Positions 27,111 to 35,332 of a stretch of 64,000 nt of DNA are shown here, one piece after another. Made by a program: the position numbers and the translations under genes. Position 1 is the first letter of the stretch; each line of letters starts with the position of its first letter. The notes beneath the pieces were generated by a model. It was not told the origin of the DNA. It did not search any database and saw nothing but the letters and a program-made list of their open reading frames with translations. The DNA comes from Undibacterium sp. CCC3.4 (GTDB lineage: Bacteria > Pseudomonadota > Gammaproteobacteria > Burkholderiales > Burkholderiaceae_D): assembly GCF_034347425.1 (NCBI RefSeq), contig NZ_CP133779.1:3720001-3784000 (forward strand). The letters run 5' to 3'.

Positions 27111-28022
27111 TTGCAGTGGGTAGAGCCGCTCTCTGCCCTTTCAATCGCCACACAATGCCGTCTCGTTTCAGTCACGCGCTCGGTCGTGTACGACAAGAAA
27201 AAGCGCTTGCAGGAAGAGATCAATCCGTTTGATAGTTTGCTGTTGCAATTGCTTGACGAGGAATACACCAGACATCCATTTTACGGCACGCGACGCATGA
27301 CGCATTACTTGCGAGACTGTGGCCATACAGTGAACCGAAAGCGCGTACAGAGGCTGATGCAGCAACTGGGATTGGCAGGTATGGCCCCAGGCCCCAACAC
27401 CAGTAAAGCGCATCCGCAGAACAAGATTTACCCGTACTTACTGAGAGGTATCGACGTCACTCGACCAAATATGGTCTGGAGTACAGACATCACATTCATC
27501 AGGCTGCCGCGGGGTTTTGTGTATCTGGTGGCGATCGTTGACTGGTACAGCCGGAAGGTGCTGTCCTGGCGGTTGTCGAACACGATGGATGCGGGGTTTT
27601 GCGTGGACTGCTTGGAAGAAGCCATAAAATGGTATGGAACGCCGGAGATTTTTAATACCGATCAGGGTGCGCAGTTTACCAGCCAGGCCTTTACTGGGCT
27701 GCTGCTTAGAAACGGCATCAAAATCAGTATGGACGGTCGCGGTCGGGCGCTGGATAATATTTTTGTTGAGCGCTTATGGCGCAGTGTGAAATATGAAGAA
27801 GTGTATTTGAAAAAGCATGAAAGTATGCCGGAATTGGTGATCGGCTTGGCGAACTATTTTATGTTCTACAACGCTGAGCGTAAACATCAATCATTGGGTT
27901 ATCAAACGCCGGAAACCGTGTATGGCTCAGGCGTGGGCGGCGGTGCCAAGATCGTAAACAAATTTGGTACTGAACTGCCTGATTCAAAAAAGCTAGAAAA
28001 GAAAAGCACGGTAGTGATGTAG
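27111..28022 (+). CDS. IS3-family transposase OrfB, copy 2
   Basis: 303 residues, identical to OrfB of copy 1, with the DDE residues in STDIT, NTDQG and VERLW. It lies in the -1 frame to OrfA; the nominal TTG start at 27111 is probably used less than the frameshift product. Confidence 0.93.
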   Translation: MQWVEPLSALSIATQCRLVSVTRSVVYDKKKRLQEEINPFDSLLLQLLDEEYTRHPFYGTRRMTHYLRDCGHTVNRKRVQRLMQQLGLAGMAPGPNTSKAHPQNKIYPYLLRGIDVTRPNMVWSTDITFIRLPRGFVYLVAIVDWYSRKVLSWRLSNTMDAGFCVDCLEEAIKWYGTPEIFNTDQGAQFTSQAFTGLLLRNGIKISMDGRGRALDNIFVERLWRSVKYEEVYLKKHESMPELVIGLANYFMFYNAERKHQSLGYQTPETVYGSGVGGGAKIVNKFGTELPDSKKLEKKSTVVM

Positions 28023-28118
28023 TGCGAATAACGGGGCAGCGCCGCGCAGCTGTGGCAGAAACAGGCACTATCTTAAACTCTTTGAATAATTGTCTGGACT
28101 TAGGGGGCCACTTTAGTA

Positions 28119-28796
28119 CTCCAACCATCTAACGATGGTTGCTGCTGCCTGTGGTGTGAGCTTTTTATAGCTGCTCAGAAAGCGCCCAATCAATTCATTC
28201 GCCAATGCTTTCGCTTCATTAAAGGATTCTTTACTGATGACCCATGTCAAATGTCGACCGCCGCTACTCATTATCTCTTGACCATCCTCATCGACTAACA
28301 CCTCGCCTTTGCGGTTCTTCGCTACATGCTTGCGGTGTTCAAGCTGCGTCAGTTTATAAATTCGGGAGATCTCCCAGCCGTCATGTTCGGTTCGTTTTGC
28401 CGTTTCAAAATAGAGTCGTTGATACGGTTTTCTTGCATCTTTATATTTTGGAAAAACATCCAGTTCACCTTCGCCTTGTGACCAAAGCACATAAAAATTG
28501 ACCTTGCCAAACTCTTGAATTTGCCGTTGATCCAGCGGTTTAACGATGACGAGATGGCCGCAAGAGTGACCTTGTTTGCGCGCATAGTCGCGTTGATGTC
28601 GCATCATACCGATGCCAATTTTGGCATGCATCTCAATTATAAAAGCAGGTAATTTGTCGATGCGTATCCAGCCACTTTGATAGAAATAATGCTTACTTTT
28701 AAGGTAATCGAGTAGTAGACGCATGGCTTGTGTGTGACTGCGCGGTAGCCGGATTTGCGCCAATACTGAGGTATCGTTCTCACTAAATTTAGGCAT
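28119..28796 (-). pseudogene. 5' part of an unknown gene split by IS copy 2
   Basis: 226 codons starting MPKFSENDTSVLAQIRLPRS and running up to the IS, where a TAA from the IS end would stop it. Joined to 26511-26741 it encodes 302 residues. The protein is basic, with many aromatic residues and segments such as LPAFIIEMHAKIGIGMMRHQ and GRHLTWVISKESF; no signal peptide or membrane helix. I do not recognise it. An island replication or DNA-binding function is possible but not shown. The truncated product of about 227 residues may still be made. Confidence 0.8.
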
Positions 28797-29009
28797 AGGA
28801 TGTTCATTTAAAGAGTAATTAGGCGTATAGACATCGTTCTTATCTTTTTCAAGAACTGCTTTTTAGACGTTGATTAAGAACAGTAGTACGGCGCCATAAC
28901 GATAGATTTGCGTTCAGTTCAAATCATCGGAAAGACGCCTATTATAGTGGATCCACATATCCGGACAACAGTTTAAACTAGTGTCTGTCGAAAAGAGACG
29001 AGGCAGACC

Positions 29010-29303
29010 ATGAGTGAAAATAAGAGAAAAATATTTAGCGGCGCACAAAAAGCCAAGGTAGCAGTTGAGGCAATCAAAGGCGAAAAGACGATCAATCAGA
29101 TCGCCCAAGAGTTCGGGGTGCATCCGACGCAGGTTAGCCAGTGGAAGAAAGAATTACTGGAAAATGCAGGCAGTCTGTTTGAAGGTAAGCGCGGTCCGAA
29201 ACCGGCCAGCACACAGAACGACCCAGACCGTCTCTATGCCAAAATTGGGCAACTGAATATGGAACTCGATTGGCTTAAAAAAAAGTCAGGGATCAGCCTG
29301 TAA
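29010..29303 (+). CDS. IS3-family transposase OrfA, copy 3
   Basis: 97 residues, the same protein as in copies 1 and 2, with a few silent base changes and the same A8 run. Confidence 0.93.
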   Translation: MSENKRKIFSGAQKAKVAVEAIKGEKTINQIAQEFGVHPTQVSQWKKELLENAGSLFEGKRGPKPASTQNDPDRLYAKIGQLNMELDWLKKKSGISL

Positions 29304-29311
29304 CGGAACGA

Positions 29312-30223
29312 TTGCAGTGGGTAGAGCCGCTCTCTGCCCTTTCAATCGCCACACAATGCCGTCTCGTTTCAGTCACGCGCTCGGTCGTGTACGACAAGAA
29401 AAAGCGCTTGCAAGAAGAGATCAATCCGTTTGATAGTTTGCTGTTGCAATTGCTTGACGAGGAATACACCAGACATCCATTTTACGGCACGCGACGCATG
29501 ACGCATTACTTGCGAGACTGTGGCCATGCAGTGAACCGCAAGCGCGTACAGAGGCTGATGCAGCAACTGGGATTGGCAGGTATGGCCCCAGGCCCCAACA
29601 CCAGTAAAGCGCATCCGCAGAACAAGATTTACCCGTACTTACTGAGAGGTATCGATGTCACTCGACCAAATATGGTCTGGAGTACAGACATCACATTCAT
29701 CAGGCTGCCGCGGGGTTTTGTGTATCTGGTGGCGATCGTTGACTGGTATAGCCGGAAGGTGCTGTCTTGGCGGTTGTCGAACACGATGGATGCGGGGTTT
29801 TGCGTGGACTGCTTGGAAGAAGCCATAAAATGGTATGGAACGCCGGAGATTTTTAATACCGATCAGGGTGCGCAGTTTACCAGCCAGGCCTTTACTGGGC
29901 TGCTGCTTAGAAACGGCATCAAAATCAGTATGGACGGTCGCGGTCGGGCGTTGGATAATATTTTTGTTGAGCGTCTATGGCGCAGTGTGAAATATGAAGA
30001 AGTGTATTTGAAAAAGCATGAAAGTATGCCGGAGTTGGTGATCGGCTTGGCGAACTATTTTATGTTCTACAACGCTGAACGTAAACATCAATCATTGGGT
30101 TATCAAACGCCGGAAACCGTGTATGGCTCAGGCGTGGGCGGCGGTGCCAAGATCGTAAACAAATTTGGTACTGAACTGCCTGATTCAAAAAAGCTAGAAA
30201 AGAAAAGCACGGTAGTGATGTAG
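29312..30223 (+). CDS. IS3-family transposase OrfB, copy 3
   Basis: 303 residues with the complete DDE triad. It differs from the other copies by a Thr-to-Ala change in DCGHAVNRK. Intact and probably active. Confidence 0.93.
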   Translation: MQWVEPLSALSIATQCRLVSVTRSVVYDKKKRLQEEINPFDSLLLQLLDEEYTRHPFYGTRRMTHYLRDCGHAVNRKRVQRLMQQLGLAGMAPGPNTSKAHPQNKIYPYLLRGIDVTRPNMVWSTDITFIRLPRGFVYLVAIVDWYSRKVLSWRLSNTMDAGFCVDCLEEAIKWYGTPEIFNTDQGAQFTSQAFTGLLLRNGIKISMDGRGRALDNIFVERLWRSVKYEEVYLKKHESMPELVIGLANYFMFYNAERKHQSLGYQTPETVYGSGVGGGAKIVNKFGTELPDSKKLEKKSTVVM

Positions 30224-30324
30224 TGCGAATAACGGGGCAGCGCCGCGCAGCTGTGGCAGAAACAGGCACTATCTTAAACTCTTTGAATAATTGTCTGGAC
30301 TTAGGGGGCCACTTTATATAGCCT

Positions 30325-30352
30325 AGGTGTCCGGAATGTATTCCGGACACCT
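30325..30352. repeat. Perfect 13-bp inverted repeat
   Basis: AGGTGTCCGGAAT and ATTCCGGACACCT are separated by two bases, immediately right of IS copy 3. There is no T run. It may be a protein-binding site or the end of another element; the GGACACC word recalls IS ends seen at 38.6 kb. Confidence 0.7.
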
Positions 30353-30390
30353 CTAATGAATGTCCCAAAAAATTCAAAGAATTTTTATTT

Positions 30391-30414
30391 TTTTGATTTT
30401 GATTTTGATTTTGA
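30391..30414. repeat. TTTTGA hexamer tandem repeat
   Basis: Four exact TTTTGA units in a T-rich stretch, preceded by an AAAAATTC/GAATTTTT hairpin (30368-30386). The tract lies upstream of the structured-RNA region. Confidence 0.8.
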
Positions 30415-30441
30415 TTTTTTGGGTTTTACACTTTTTAGTGA

Positions 30442-31520
30442 AGTCCGATACCTACACAGGTAAGGACTCCAAGAAAATAGTTCCAGACGATGCAGGTCGT
30501 CGGGTGCGCCAACACTCTCACTTCTTACTGCTGTGGGGATGGTCGCGCCAACGACCCCACATCAGTCTCACTTGTCAGGCACTGACCTCTATTCCAGAGT
30601 TCAGTTGCCGGTACCGCTCGGTGCACGTAAAGGTGCTCGCCGAGCGATGATGGGCGGGAGAGCTGCAATTCTCTCGACCCACTCTTTATTGTGAAGTTTG
30701 TTGTGAAATTCGTGCGACCACCAGAAACACCGCCGCTATAAGCCGTGAGGCGAAATGCGGTAGGTTGGCAAACGAAAAATCGAGTAACCAGCCTCGACCT
30801 CCTGAACGATCCAGCGTAAGTTGGACGGGAGTGCTTGACACGAGTGATGTCGGCGGACGAAAGTCGCCGCTGTCTGAAAAAATGCCGTAAGACGCCTGGA
30901 GAGTCGTCCAGGGAAGACAGTCCACCACCGGAAGGTGGGGTAGCAGAGAGCTTATGCGTGTAATAGTCGGAAACTACGCTGAGGGAACTCAGGTAGGGCA
31001 CCGGCTTTCAAGAGGTGCATAAAGTGTGTGATGTAAAAGTCCAGGTAGACGTACAAATAAACAAGGATGAGGTCTTCGGGACATTCTCCCATCCGCGGGC
31101 GCCCAAAAGCGTCGGTAGCTGAAAACTACGTTTGTTTGATTTCGTGCCGCACACGTTATGCGCTGTTCATCGTCGTTTTGTCTAAGTGGGTGACCTGTCG
31201 TGGATACTTATTTTGTTCAGGGTGGAAACCTGCATATAAAAAATAAGGATGCACTATGGTTAAGCGGTGATACCAGTCAATTTAGTTGAGCTTTCCTCTG
31301 CATGGGCATGTGGAGGCGAGTTAGCGAATCTGCTACTGGGAAACACCACCGGATAATATAGCCTTACAAGTGAAATGATGTGCCTGGAAGGTTTGGCGAC
31401 CGACCAGGAGGTGATGTGACATGGGGTGCTTTGGCGAGTACTCCGTGTAATACAAGTAGATGAAGGCTAGATGTTTAGCATGAATATTGATTCACGGGGC
31501 CGACTTCGGTCGGCCCCTCC
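30442..31520 (+). ncRNA. Candidate large ornate structured RNA
   Basis: About 1.08 kb with no credible ORF but dense perfect hairpins. Examples (stem/stem, loop): AGTCC/GGACT with TACCT/AGGTA (30442-30468); GACGA/TCGTC (30486-30501); TGTGGGG/CCCCACA (30532-30561); CGCTCGG/CCGAGCG (about 30615-30646); GAGAG/CTCTC (30658-30675); CCAGC/GTTGG, GTAA (30811-30824); CGGC-GAC/GTC-GCCG, GAAA (30851-30869); CCTGGA/TCCAGG (30895-30912); CCACC/GGTGG, GGAA (30925-30938); CTGAG/CTCAG, GGAA, stacked on CTAC/GTAG (30974-30996); CTTATTTT/AAAATAAG (31207-31247). Two late hairpins show the same loop TTGGCG (31383-31408, 31423-31444). GNRA loops on this strand and the UUCG terminator set the direction. Size and place near a tRNA att site recall GOLLD/ROOL-type RNAs; group II intron or HEARO are alternatives. 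Confidence 0.65.
31496..31520 (+). terminator. UUCG-loop terminator ending the structured RNA
   Basis: GGGGCCGAC and GTCGGCCCC form a perfect 9-bp stem around TTCG, the extra-stable C(UUCG)G tetraloop, followed by TCCTTT. Confidence 0.75.
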
Positions 31521-31574
31521 TTTGGGTGTTGAATTAGCGATACACGAGCGGAAAGTGATAAGTAAGTTAGAAAT

Positions 31575-31850
31575 TCATAGGTTGCGGCGAGCTATAATTT
31601 GGTCGGCCTTGGTTGGACGGCCTCGACGACGTGGACTTGATGCTTGCGATGGTGAAGCTGCTGTTAAAGGTGCCGTTGCTTGCTGCTTCTGGTTCAACCA
31701 GTGTTGCACATCGGCTGGCCGGAAACGGATTAAACGACCGAGTTTGACGACGGGAGGTAAGTCTCCGCCTGTGGCGTGACGGTTATAAATCGTTTGTTCG
31801 GCAATGCCGAGTGCTAAAGCTAAAGTTTTAGGAGAAAGAAGTGCTTCCAT
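31575..31850 (-). CDS. AlpA/excisionase-like DNA-binding protein
   Basis: A 91-residue winged helix-turn-helix protein: LSPKTLALALGIAEQTIYNR is the helix-turn-helix and GDLPPVVKLGRLIRFRPADVQHWL the typical wing and end of the MerR/AlpA (HTH_17) fold. Such proteins act as excisionases or as activators of the integrase in islands. The start MEALLSP at 31850 has GGAA upstream; a GTG nine codons earlier would overlap the inverted repeat at 31867-31888. The C-terminal 30 residues are basic and Ala/Ser-rich. Confidence 0.82.
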   Translation of the reverse strand: MEALLSPKTLALALGIAEQTIYNRHATGGDLPPVVKLGRLIRFRPADVQHWLNQKQQATAPLTAASPSQASSPRRRGRPTKADQIIARRNL

Positions 31851-31866
31851 GGGAATGGTTCCGTTG

Positions 31867-31888
31867 TTAGCAGTCACATGACTGCTAA
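31867..31888. promoter_or_regulatory. Inverted repeat upstream of the AlpA-like gene
   Basis: TTAGCAGTCA and TGACTGCTAA are perfect 10-bp arms around CA, 17 bp upstream of the alpA-like start. The position suits an operator for autoregulation or an excisionase site. Confidence 0.6.
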
Positions 31889-31943
31889 ACGTATAGGCAC
31901 CAGTTACCAGGATTTACTTTGATCTGGCGGGCGGCGGAATTTC

Positions 31944-31964
31944 TGCTGCAAATTTGCTGCACTT
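31944..31964. promoter_or_regulatory. Candidate integrase arm-type site, right
   Basis: Matches 17126-17146 with one difference over 21 bp, in the same direction, 91 bp inside the right att core. Confidence 0.5.
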
Positions 31965-32055
31965 GAGTGGGTAAATTCCGGTATAATGCGGTAAGTCAGG
32001 GTATGGCATGCCATTGATTTTATTGAATATTTTGGTTTTAAGCCCCTCTAGTTTT

Positions 32056-32104
<49 letters not shown>

Positions 32105-32112
32105 GAATACTG

Positions 32113-32150
32113 ATCCGTTGATTTTCCTTGTGAAGATCAGCGGATTTTTT
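32113..32150 (+). terminator. Terminator behind the right att site
   Basis: ATCCGTTGAT pairs with ATCAGCGGAT (one G-T pair), with a 13-nt loop and a T run. Probably the original terminator of the tRNA-fMet gene before the island came in. Confidence 0.85.
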
Positions 32151-32268
32151 ATTTTCCAGATGCCATTTCAGTGCCTTGAGGTTTGCATGGGTTTGGCAAG
32201 GTTCCTGAGTTTAAGACCGGCTGTCACGACGCGTTTTTATCAGATGTGCAGGTAAAACCTCGGCGCTC

Positions 32269-32504
32269 AGAGCGCTGTCGCGAAAGCCTGATAGGCACTT
32301 TTTTTACCTAAAACACCGCATGCCTCGTCGCTCCCGTATGATTTTAGCGGGAATCCAGAAGTCTGTCGGACTTAGGGAATCGATTACTCCTAAGCCCGAC
32401 AGACCCCTAATGTCGTTTTTAGCACTAAAAACGTCATCATTTCTGGCATTTAAAGCTAACCACGAACGTCGCTGGATTCCTGCCAAAAGCGCGCAGGAAC
32501 GACG
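32269..32504. repeat. MITE-like element, copy B (right end missing)
   Basis: It starts AGAGCGCTGTCGCGAAAGCC and follows copy A (11477-11762) to about ...GCGCAGGAACGACG. The 24-bp tandem array is absent, there is a private insert with GTCTGTCGG (about 32353-32408) that forms a long inverted repeat, and the right terminal repeat is lost. It fills the gap between the island and the SOS cassette. Confidence 0.65.
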
Positions 32505-32524
32505 CGGCAAAGCCCCCGTAGCCT

Positions 32525-32555
32525 AAGGAAGCGCAAATTTAATCCAAGCGGTTTG
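32525..32555. repeat. Short dispersed repeat, copy 1
   Basis: The core ATTTAATCCAAG with flanking GCGCA and GG.TTG also occurs at 59643-59674, in front of the map gene. About 28 of 31 positions agree. Confidence 0.55.
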
Positions 32556-32619
32556 CCCGCCGCCACTGAGGCGCACTGCTGCGTTGTCTTAACTCACAAG
32601 CCACATCAGGGCTGCCTGT

Positions 32620-32847
32620 TCACCACTTGGCTTTGGATAAAATAATCAGCCATTTCTTACAAAATAAAATTTCCAGATGGCCGGCTTGTATACCCGTAGA
32701 ACAATCAAACAGCGGATTGACTGAGTAATAGCGTTGGCGAAAATCACGGCAAACGAAAATTTCGCGGCGACCCAGCCGCAGCATGAAGGAGTTTGGTGTC
32801 AGTTGCAGGCTCATACGCGTATCAACAGTCGGTTCGAAGTGTGTCAT
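32620..32847 (-). CDS. Small hypothetical protein, possibly SOS-controlled
   Basis: 75 residues from MTHFEPTVDTRM, a start with a good GGAG site six bases upstream. An in-frame ATG 25 codons earlier (32922) has none. The protein has a basic centre (RLGRREIFVCRDFRQRYY) and two aromatic stretches, but no family I know. It diverges from imuA, and a LexA-type box (32943-32962) lies about 95 bp before its start. That placement is the best evidence that it is real. Confidence 0.45.
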   Translation of the reverse strand: MTHFEPTVDTRMSLQLTPNSFMLRLGRREIFVCRDFRQRYYSVNPLFDCSTGIQAGHLEILFCKKWLIILSKAKW

Positions 32848-32942
32848 GGAATACTCCAGATCAGAAAAAGGAAGAATAACTTGGTCAAGGACATCCTTGA
32901 GCAGCGCTCTTCGTTCGTCCATGAAGCGACTTTAACACAAAA

Positions 32943-32962
32943 TACTGTATAAACAATCAGTA
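32943..32962. promoter_or_regulatory. LexA-type box facing the small divergent ORF
   Basis: TACTGTATAAACAATCAGTA, an imperfect CTGT-N8-(A/T)CAG palindrome. It agrees with the box before imuA at 18 of 20 positions. Confidence 0.65.
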
Positions 32963-33093
32963 GTTATATTTTTGTCGCACATTCACGACAAGCCCCACTT
33001 TTTCCTTTGCTCCGCTCCTTATGCTGCGCGGAAAGGAACTCTTGCGGCGAAAAAAATCTTTTATGGGCTTGGATTTTTCAAGATAGGACAATA

Positions 33094-33113
33094 TACTGTA
33101 TATTCAATCAGTA
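33094..33113. promoter_or_regulatory. LexA-type box before imuA
   Basis: TACTGTATATTCAATCAGTA, 33 bp before the imuA start; the usual way this cassette is put under SOS control. Confidence 0.8.
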
Positions 33114-33146
33114 TTTTTTATCACTCGCGACGATCCCCTCCCCATC

Positions 33147-33845
33147 ATGCCTTTGCTTTCGACCATCTCTGCCAGCGCCCCTACCATGGAAGCAATTCAT
33201 CCGGCCTTGTGGCGCGCTTCGCAAGTCGCGCGGGCCGACCGGCCCAGTATAGACAGCGGTCATCTGGCGTTGAACCGAGAACTCGCCGGCGGTTGGCCGC
33301 TGGGGCAAATCAATGAAATTTTGCTTGACCAAAGCGGCACGGCAGAATTGCGTTTGCTCGCGCCGGCCCTGCGGCAAGCAGGGCCGCGGCCACTGGCCTT
33401 GTTATGCCCACCCTACGTACCACAAGCCTCAGGCTGGTGCGAACGACAACCGAACCGACAATTGCTGTGGATACGCAGCCAAACCCAAGCCGATGGACTA
33501 TGGGCGGCCGAACAAATTTTGCGGCATGGCAGTTGTGCGGTACTGTTGTTATGGCAAACGCAGATACGTCACGAAGCCTTGCGCCGACTGCAGCTCGCCG
33601 CCAACACTTCCGACACCTTGTTTTGTCTGATCCGCCCCGCTTCCGCCGCACAACAGCCCTCGCCTGCACCGCTACGTATTCGGGTGAGTAATATGAGCTT
33701 TGGTTTGCAACTACGCATACTCAAGCGCCGCGGTGCTGTACACGAGATACCGATTCCCCTGTATTTACCCGATCATCCGTATCTGGCGGCCGGCTTGAAC
33801 ACGCCGCGCAGCACCATTCAACAAGTGCAACTACAGAGAGGGTGA
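33147..33845 (+). CDS. imuA: Translesion accessory protein ImuA
   Basis: 232 residues of the ImuA/SulA-RecA-like family, here the first gene of imuA-imuB-dnaE2. The segment HPALWRASQVARADRPSIDSGHLALNRELAGGWPLGQINEIL is typical of ImuA in betaproteobacteria. ImuA helps the mutasome at damaged DNA. Two starts are possible, 33147 or the ATG at 33186 (MEAIHPALWR); neither has a strong ribosome-binding site. Confidence 0.88.
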   Translation: MPLLSTISASAPTMEAIHPALWRASQVARADRPSIDSGHLALNRELAGGWPLGQINEILLDQSGTAELRLLAPALRQAGPRPLALLCPPYVPQASGWCERQPNRQLLWIRSQTQADGLWAAEQILRHGSCAVLLLWQTQIRHEALRRLQLAANTSDTLFCLIRPASAAQQPSPAPLRIRVSNMSFGLQLRILKRRGAVHEIPIPLYLPDHPYLAAGLNTPRSTIQQVQLQRG

Positions 33846-33850
33846 GGCCA

Positions 33851-35332
33851 ATGGAAATGTGGATCGCCCTACACTTTCGAGCGCTGGAATTGGAAGTATT
33901 TATACCGCACTGGCAGCATCGCGCAGCACTCTTCGGCCACGTCGTATTAGCACAGCAAAGCGTTACTGCCTGTTCGGCCAGCGCGGCAGAGGCCGGCATC
34001 GTGCCCGGCATGCGTAGCGGCGCAGTACAAATGCTTATGCCGACGGCAAAAATCTTCGAGCAAGATATGCACAAGCAAGCAGCGGCGCTGCTGGCAGCCG
34101 CAAGCGCCCTCTTACAATACACGCCACAAGTCAGTCTGATCGATGCCGACAGACTGGTGCTCAATGTCGGGGCCAGCTTGCGCTTGTTCGGCGGTTTGCC
34201 AGCCTTGCGCCGCCGCATCCGCGCCACCATGGCCGCACTCGGCTACCAAGTCAGCCTGGGCTGCGCACCGCATGCCAAAGCCGCCTGCTTGTTGGCACTC
34301 GATGCCACGCGCCAAGGCCGCGCCGGGCAACTTTGCTTGCAAACAGCGCGACTAGCGCGCCGGCTCGACCGCTTACCCGTGACATTACTGGACAGCGCCC
34401 ACACTTGGCGCGACTTATTGCATGGCTTAGGCTGCTACTGTTTGCGCGAGCTGCGCGCCTTGCCGCGCCCCGGTTTGCAACGACGCTGCGGTCTGGCCTT
34501 CATGGCTGAACTCGATCTGGTTTACGCAGCAACGGCAACGGCCCCGATCTGGATTCTTATTCCTGACGAATTTGAAGCGCGACTGGAATTGCCGGAACGT
34601 TTGGATAGCAGTGATTTATTACTCAAACATTGCCAAAGTTTATTGGCACAATTGCATGGCTGGCTGGCGGCACACCGCCTGAGCGCGTTAATGCTACGTC
34701 TATCTCTGTCCCATGAGCGTGGGCGCAATGCCATTCCCGCCAGCATACTCGATATCAGCTTGCCGGCCGGAGCACAAGAAAAGCAATTGCTGGCATTGCT
34801 ACATGAAAAACTCCATCGCTTCGACTTCATTGCACCGGTCATTGCGTTACAACTGACGGTACCACGAACCCAAGCCGCGGCACCACAGAGTGCCTCCCTG
34901 TTTGCCGAGCCGGGCGGGCAGCCCGAAGATCATCACCATTTACTGGCTTTATTGAGCACTCGTCTTGGTGCCGATCAGGTATTGCAGGCCGCCCCCTTGG
35001 CTGATCATCGTCCCGACCTCGCCAATCGTTGGATTTCCGCGCTGGAAAAAGCCCCGTCCAAGCTGCTGCCGACGCCCACTTTACTACGCCCAGCTTGGTT
35101 GTTGGCAACGGCAGCACCCTTACAAGTGCGTCAACACCGGCCCTACTTCACTTCGCCACTGAATATTATTTCAGCGCCGGAAAGAATCGAGGCCGCTTGG
35201 TGGAGCGAGCAAACCGAGCTGCGCGACTATTTCATCGCCGTCAGTGCCAGCCATGTGCGCTACTGGATTTATCGCCCGCGCAGTGGCACTGCAGCACAGG
35301 CCAGTTGGCTGCTGCACGGGGTATTCGGATGA
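33851..35332 (+). CDS. imuB: Y-family polymerase-like protein ImuB
   Basis: 493 residues resembling DinB/UmuC polymerases in fold but lacking the catalytic acids. Where DinB has the metal-binding Asp, ImuB reads MWIALHFRALELEVF, and the second acidic site reads VSLIDADRLVLNVGAS. This fits ImuB, which is a clamp-binding adaptor that brings DnaE2 to lesions. The start MEMWIAL follows GAGAGGGTGAGG, five codons past the imuA stop. It overlaps dnaE2 by ATGA. Confidence 0.9.
   Translation: MEMWIALHFRALELEVFIPHWQHRAALFGHVVLAQQSVTACSASAAEAGIVPGMRSGAVQMLMPTAKIFEQDMHKQAAALLAAASALLQYTPQVSLIDADRLVLNVGASLRLFGGLPALRRRIRATMAALGYQVSLGCAPHAKAACLLALDATRQGRAGQLCLQTARLARRLDRLPVTLLDSAHTWRDLLHGLGCYCLRELRALPRPGLQRRCGLAFMAELDLVYAATATAPIWILIPDEFEARLELPERLDSSDLLLKHCQSLLAQLHGWLAAHRLSALMLRLSLSHERGRNAIPASILDISLPAGAQEKQLLALLHEKLHRFDFIAPVIALQLTVPRTQAAAPQSASLFAEPGGQPEDHHHLLALLSTRLGADQVLQAAPLADHRPDLANRWISALEKAPSKLLPTPTLLRPAWLLATAAPLQVRQHRPYFTSPLNIISAPERIEAAWWSEQTELRDYFIAVSASHVRYWIYRPRSGTAAQASWLLHGVFG

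Larger units (their letters stand above)
26742..28115 (+). mobile_element. IS3-family element, copy 2 (1374 bp)
   Basis: It runs from TATAGTGGATCC to GGGGGCCACTTTA and is flanked by the 3-bp duplication GTA (26739-26741, 28116-28118). It interrupts a minus-strand gene and is inverted relative to copy 1, with the export module between them. The sequence is close to identical to copy 1. Confidence 0.96.
28943..30316 (+). mobile_element. IS3-family element, copy 3 (1374 bp)
   Basis: The same ends and length as copy 2, in the same direction, 827 bp further on. The 3-bp duplication is TAT (28940-28942, 30317-30319). It differs from copies 1 and 2 by a few bases only, so the copies are recent. Confidence 0.96.

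Noticed and set aside
18217..28118. Composite transposon carrying the export module
   Set aside because: Each IS copy has its own 3-bp duplication and no duplication is shared by the outer ends; copy 2 also splits a gene whose two halves are still in place on both sides.
30360..30650. 96-codon open frame at the start of the structured region
   Set aside because: Begins in a TTTTGA repeat, then runs through several perfect hairpins; no domain or ribosome-binding site.
30505..31500. Group II intron
   Set aside because: GTGCG/GTGTG words occur, but I find no domain V (AGC ... GNRA ... pairing hairpin of 34 nt) and no reverse transcriptase. Kept only as an alternative to be tested by covariance models.
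35029..35328. Longer N terminus for DnaE2
   Set aside because: These codons overlap imuB in another frame; the ATGA overlap at 35329 and the family's start fix the true beginning.
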